From contig NZ_CP040106.1 of NCBI RefSeq assembly GCF_005281475.1, forward strand, positions 3,500,501 to 3,564,500: a DNA stretch of 64,000 nucleotides, written 5' to 3'. A model generated the notes under the pieces. The model saw only the letters and a list, made by a program, of their open reading frames with translations. It ran no database searches and was not told where the DNA came from. Below are positions 61,604 to 64,000 of this stretch, piece by piece. Every line of letters starts with the position of its first letter. Position 1 is the first letter of the stretch. The position numbers were made by a program, and so were the translations under genes. Source of the DNA: Echinicola rosea. Lineage in GTDB: Bacteria; Bacteroidota; Bacteroidia; Cytophagales; Cyclobacteriaceae.

Positions 61604-62950
61604 ATGGCTATGAATATTGTTATTGCGGGGGCTGGTGATATGGGATTTCATCTTGCAGAATCACTCAGCTATGAGAACAAGGACATTACCCTGATCGACA
61701 CAGACAAGGATATTTTGGAGCATGTGGCTTCCAGACTGGATGTGCTGACAGTGATGGGGGATTCGGCATCCATTGATGTCCTGAAGAATGCCAACGTGAA
61801 GGATGCCAATATGGTGATGGCGGTCACTACTTCCGAGAAAACCAATATCGTAACAGCGATGCTGGCAAAGCAGCTTGGAGCCAAGCGGGTGATTGCAAGG
61901 GTGAGAAATCACGATTATTTGTTGGAGGATAATGTAGCTTACTTCCATAACCTAGGCATCGATGATATCATTTCTCCCACGATGCTTTGTTCTGGGGAGA
62001 TTCACCGTATGGTCAAAAACTCCACTTTTTCGGATATTTTTGAATTTGAAGAAGGCAAGATCAATGTGATGGGCGTGATCTTGGACCAATATTCTTCATT
62101 GGTCAATAAAAGGCTTGCAGATACCCGGACCATGTCTATTTTTGAGGATGTCCGGATCATAGCTATTGTGAGGGACCAAATGACCATTATTCCTGGAGGA
62201 AATACCATGCTCAGAAATAATGACCACGTTTATTTTGTGTCCAATAAGAAAGCCAGTGAATCCATTGCCCAGCTGACGGCCCAGCGTGAGATAGATATTA
62301 AAAACGTAATGATCATCGGTGGCGATGATTTGGCTTTTACCTCTGCCTTGAAGCTCGAGCCCGAATATAAAGTGACGCTTATCCATAACAACAAGGAGCG
62401 TTGTAAATGGCTCTCAGAGCGGTTGCATTCTACGCTGGTCATCAATGGGGATTATAAAAATATCGAACTGCTGATTGAAGAGGGCTTGGAAGAAATGCAG
62501 GCGTTTTTGGCATTGACAGAGAGCTCCGAAACCAATATTATCACTAGCCTCAGTGCCAAAAACCATGGGGTATATAAGACCATCGCCCATGTGGATACAC
62601 GAGAATATATCCATATTTCGCATAGTATCGGTGTGGATTCATTGATCAATAAAAAATTAGTGGCTGCCAATCAAATTGCGCGACACCTAAGAAAGGGCAA
62701 AGTAGAAGCTATTTCAGGTATTTATGGTGTGGACGCTGAATTTATCCAATACGTCATTTCCAAAAACAACCGGCTTACCAAAAAGAAATTAAGAGAGCTC
62801 CATTTTCCAGAAACGGCTATTGTGACTGGGGTGATTCGAGGAGATGAGGTGTTCATTCCTGATGGTGACTTTAAAATGCAGCTGAATGATAAGGCGATTG
62901 TACTGGCCCTTCCATCTGCCAAGTCCAGTCTGGAGAAATTATTTAACTAG
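61604..62950 (+). CDS. trkA: Trk potassium-uptake regulatory subunit TrkA
   Basis: A 448-residue cytoplasmic protein with two RCK units. Each has a Rossmann NAD-binding domain: IVIAGAGDMGFHLAESL at the start, and VMIIGGDDLAFTSALKL (about residues 236-252) in the second half, where the usual GxGxxG is degenerate. Each is followed by an RCK_C domain (GVILDQYSSLVNKRLAD and GVIRGDEVFIPDGDFKM). TrkA gates the TrkH channel in response to nucleotides. It is followed by trkH with a 3-base gap. ATG codons at 61604 and 61610 are both possible starts. Confidence 0.95.
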   Translation: MAMNIVIAGAGDMGFHLAESLSYENKDITLIDTDKDILEHVASRLDVLTVMGDSASIDVLKNANVKDANMVMAVTTSEKTNIVTAMLAKQLGAKRVIARVRNHDYLLEDNVAYFHNLGIDDIISPTMLCSGEIHRMVKNSTFSDIFEFEEGKINVMGVILDQYSSLVNKRLADTRTMSIFEDVRIIAIVRDQMTIIPGGNTMLRNNDHVYFVSNKKASESIAQLTAQREIDIKNVMIIGGDDLAFTSALKLEPEYKVTLIHNNKERCKWLSERLHSTLVINGDYKNIELLIEEGLEEMQAFLALTESSETNIITSLSAKNHGVYKTIAHVDTREYIHISHSIGVDSLINKKLVAANQIARHLRKGKVEAISGIYGVDAEFIQYVISKNNRLTKKKLRELHFPETAIVTGVIRGDEVFIPDGDFKMQLNDKAIVLALPSAKSSLEKLFN

Positions 62951-62953
62951 CAT

Positions 62954-64000
62954 ATGATCCATTATAAGGCGATTGCGAAAGTTATGGGAGGATTACTGAT
63001 GCTGTTGGGGTTGTTGATGCTTCCAGGTATCGGTTTTAGTTTCTACTATCAAAGCGGCGACCAGATGCCACTGATTTATTCGGCCTTCGTGTCCATGGCT
63101 ATAGGCGGATTGCTGTTTTTTTCATTTTCCAAAGAAGATCAGAATATCCGGAAGCGTGAGGGATACCTTATCGTGGCTTTAAGTTGGATTTTTATGTCCC
63201 TATTTGGGATGTTGCCTTATCTAGTGAGTGGTACACTCATCAATTTATCTGATGCGATTTTTGAGACAATATCGGGACTGACTACTACTGGCGCTTCTGT
63301 TTTGAATGATATCGAGGCATTGCCAAAGGGGATTTTGTTTTGGAGAAGCATGACCCAGTGGATAGGTGGTTTGGGAATCATTGTCCTCACGGTAGCGATT
63401 TTTCCACTCTTGGGAATAGGAGGTATAGAACTGTTTGTCGCTGAATCTCCAGGTCCTACATCAGATAAATTGCATCCCAGGATTCGGGAAACGGCCAAGC
63501 GGCTTTGGTATGTTTATGTGGGACTGACGATTCTTTGTATTGGGTTGTATTACCTGGGAGGCATGGATTTTTATGATGCCGTAAACCATGCGCTTACGAC
63601 GTTGGCGACAGGTGGGTTTTCGACCAAGAATGCCAGCATGGCCTTTTTTGATGTTCCTTTCATCCAGTATGTTGCGATTATCTTTATGTTTTTGGCAGGG
63701 ACCAACTTTACCGTGATCTATTTTGGGATAATGGGGAAGTTTGATCGGGTGTGGAAAAGTGATGAATTCAAGGCGTATGTTTTGGTGGTGGCATTGATCA
63801 TTATCGGTTTGACTATTCCTGTGTATTTTATTGGAGGATTGGAGCTAGAAAAGGCATTTAGGGATACAGCATTCCAAGTGGTGTCACTGATTACGACGAC
63901 GGGATTTGTGACGGCCGATTATACAAGCTTTGGCCATGGCCTTACCATTTTGTTCTTCCTGTTGCTCTTTGTAGGTGGTTGTGCAGGTTCGACCGCAGGA
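62954..64000 (+). CDS. trkH: Trk potassium-uptake channel subunit TrkH, 5' part
   Basis: The ATG at 62954 opens a frame that continues past base 64000, so only about the first 349 residues are seen. The first helices (VMGGLLMLLGLLMLPGIGFSF) and the first pore loop FETISGLTTTGASVL, with the selectivity-filter glycine, are clear, followed by FWRSMTQWIGGLGIIVL. A second filter-like segment, ALTTLATGGFSTKNAS, follows around residue 213. The visible part ends at GGCAGSTAG, typical of the third pore loop. With TrkA it imports K+ driven by the membrane potential. It was assigned directly from the sequence because its stop lies outside the window. Confidence 0.95.
   Translation, partial: MIHYKAIAKVMGGLLMLLGLLMLPGIGFSFYYQSGDQMPLIYSAFVSMAIGGLLFFSFSKEDQNIRKREGYLIVALSWIFMSLFGMLPYLVSGTLINLSDAIFETISGLTTTGASVLNDIEALPKGILFWRSMTQWIGGLGIIVLTVAIFPLLGIGGIELFVAESPGPTSDKLHPRIRETAKRLWYVYVGLTILCIGLYYLGGMDFYDAVNHALTTLATGGFSTKNASMAFFDVPFIQYVAIIFMFLAGTNFTVIYFGIMGKFDRVWKSDEFKAYVLVVALIIIGLTIPVYFIGGLELEKAFRDTAFQVVSLITTTGFVTADYTSFGHGLTILFFLLLFVGGCAGSTAG

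Overview
The window reads as a chromosomal segment of a Bacteroidota bacterium, most likely Cytophagales (Cyclobacteriaceae such as Echinicola or Algoriphagus; the genus is a guess). Signs of this are promoter boxes of the TAnnTTTG type, weak Shine-Dalgarno sequences, DUF3078, DUF4301 and DUF4136 proteins, many polysaccharide-active lipoproteins, and a mix of EPS, tryptophan, tyrosine and ergothioneine genes. No tRNA, rRNA, IS element, prophage or CRISPR array was seen.

Bases 1-19,850 hold an exopolysaccharide (EPS) locus. The 3' end of a WcaJ-type priming sugar transferase is at the left edge on the + strand, followed by an AT-rich gap and a secreted polysaccharide-lyase-like lipoprotein. 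Facing them is one long minus-strand run, in transcription order: wza-type exporter, wzc-type chain-length regulator/tyrosine kinase, GT2, Wzy-like polymerase, pyruvyltransferase-family protein, Wzx-like flippase, two tandem CelD-type GNAT proteins, CE4 deacetylase, two tandem GT4 paralogues, a DUF354 protein and a hexapeptide acetyltransferase. Together they would make, decorate, polymerise and export a wall- or biofilm-associated polysaccharide, with a lyase able to trim it.

Bases 20,100-28,750 are mainly housekeeping and small-molecule genes: dCMP deaminase, murB, an AspA/AstE-like zinc hydrolase, egtB-egtD (ergothioneine), truA, a phosphohexomutase and 4-hydroxyphenylpyruvate dioxygenase. 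Bases 29,000-33,950 carry a small acidic protein of unknown function and a second polysaccharide cassette (MBOAT O-acyltransferase, SGNH protein, PL8 lyase). Bases 34,000-45,900 hold trpS, a DUF1573 protein, a glutaryl-CoA-dehydrogenase-like enzyme divergent from tryptophan 2,3-dioxygenase, a COG2509-type flavoprotein, a CoA-binding protein, gyrB, and ppk1 facing ppx.

Bases 45,900-59,000 hold membrane and envelope genes (TerC, an SLC13 carrier with RCK_C domains, DUF202, a DUF3078 barrel), a patatin, a DUF4301 protein with UGPase-like motifs, an esterase, a TlpA-like protein, and a 5-oxoprolinase operon (NRAMP-like transporter, pxpA, pxpB, pxpC). Bases 59,000-64,000 hold rmuC, a DUF4136 lipoprotein, a small unknown protein, trkA and a truncated trkH running off the right edge.

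The most notable observations are the NRAMP-like protein that has lost the family's metal-site residues and sits in the pxpABC operon; the UGPase-like signatures in DUF4301; an orphan promoter-hairpin-terminator unit that looks like a roughly 70-nt small RNA; two adjacent pairs of tandem paralogues in the EPS locus; and several intergenic inverted repeats of 9-12 bp, three of them with 44-47 nt spacers.
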